Positions 63,878 through 64,000 of a stretch of 64,000 nucleotides of DNA are shown here, in pieces. Each line of letters starts with the position of its first letter. Within the stretch, counting starts at the first letter, position 1. Source of the stretch: Apostichopus japonicus (Eukaryota; Echinodermata; Holothuroidea; Aspidochirotida; Stichopodidae); assembly GCF_037975245.1 (NCBI RefSeq), contig NC_092569.1:8490501-8554500 (forward strand), in the 5' to 3' direction. The position numbers were made by a program, and so were the translations under genes. The notes under the pieces are model-generated. The model was not told where the DNA came from and searched no databases. It worked only from the letters and a program-made list of their open reading frames with translations.

Positions 63878-64000
63878 CTGCAGGAATAAATATGTCGGTA
63901 GTTTAAAGGAATGACCTCAAATTGAAACATACCGATGATGTAAATTTTGTTGTGTATGCTAATTGTAATGAACATGCTGTGAAACTAGTGTTAAAAGCCT

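Overview
This is a window of animal nuclear DNA. Genes are split by spliceosomal introns with GT-AG borders, introns run to several kb, and the intergenic DNA is AT-rich and full of minisatellites, microsatellites and short DNA transposons. The proteins (ROCK, SPO11, a TMEM74-like protein, and a secreted protein joining a TIL-type cysteine-rich domain to a fibrinogen C-terminal domain) suggest an invertebrate deuterostome. An echinoderm such as a sea cucumber or sea urchin is my best guess. It is an inference, because no mitochondrial or rRNA marker is present.

Layout. (1) Positions 1-18281, plus strand: the 3' part of a Rho-associated kinase (ROCK) gene, covering the end of the coiled coil and Rho-binding region, the PH domain split by a C1 domain, and two possible terminal coding exons. 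Its introns hold a 78-bp minisatellite, a 1.4-kb inverted-repeat element, a 48/49-bp array and smaller repeats. (2) 18.3-28.5 kb: no supported gene; a 50-bp array and a cluster of hAT-like non-autonomous elements, one nested in another. (3) 29132-45917, plus strand: a complete twelve-exon SPO11 gene (392 aa), rebuilt exon by exon with all phases consistent. It holds a 28-copy array made from its own TOPRIM exon, a TTAA-flanked Kolobok-like transposon with a broken THAP ORF, a tRNA-derived SINE and a 71-bp array. (4) 46.3-46.7 kb, minus strand: two overlapping reading frames of unknown nature. (5) 48047-48508, plus strand: a single-exon two-span membrane protein resembling the TMEM74 family, followed by a 19-bp array split by a transposon. 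(6) 50-60.6 kb: mostly non-coding, with a tRNA-like fragment and another hAT-like copy. (7) 60684-63877, minus strand: the last four coding exons of a secreted TIL plus fibrinogen-domain protein that continues past the right edge.

The genes do not form one pathway: ROCK acts on actomyosin, SPO11 makes meiotic double-strand breaks, and the fibrinogen-domain protein is probably an extracellular recognition or adhesion protein. The most unusual feature is structural. Minisatellites have grown out of exon/intron borders in both large genes: about 35 copies of a 5' splice donor in ROCK, and 28 copies of a 3' splice acceptor plus the first part of the catalytic TOPRIM exon in SPO11. Use of a duplicated site would usually introduce a stop codon, so correct splicing appears to depend on choosing the first donor and the last acceptor.
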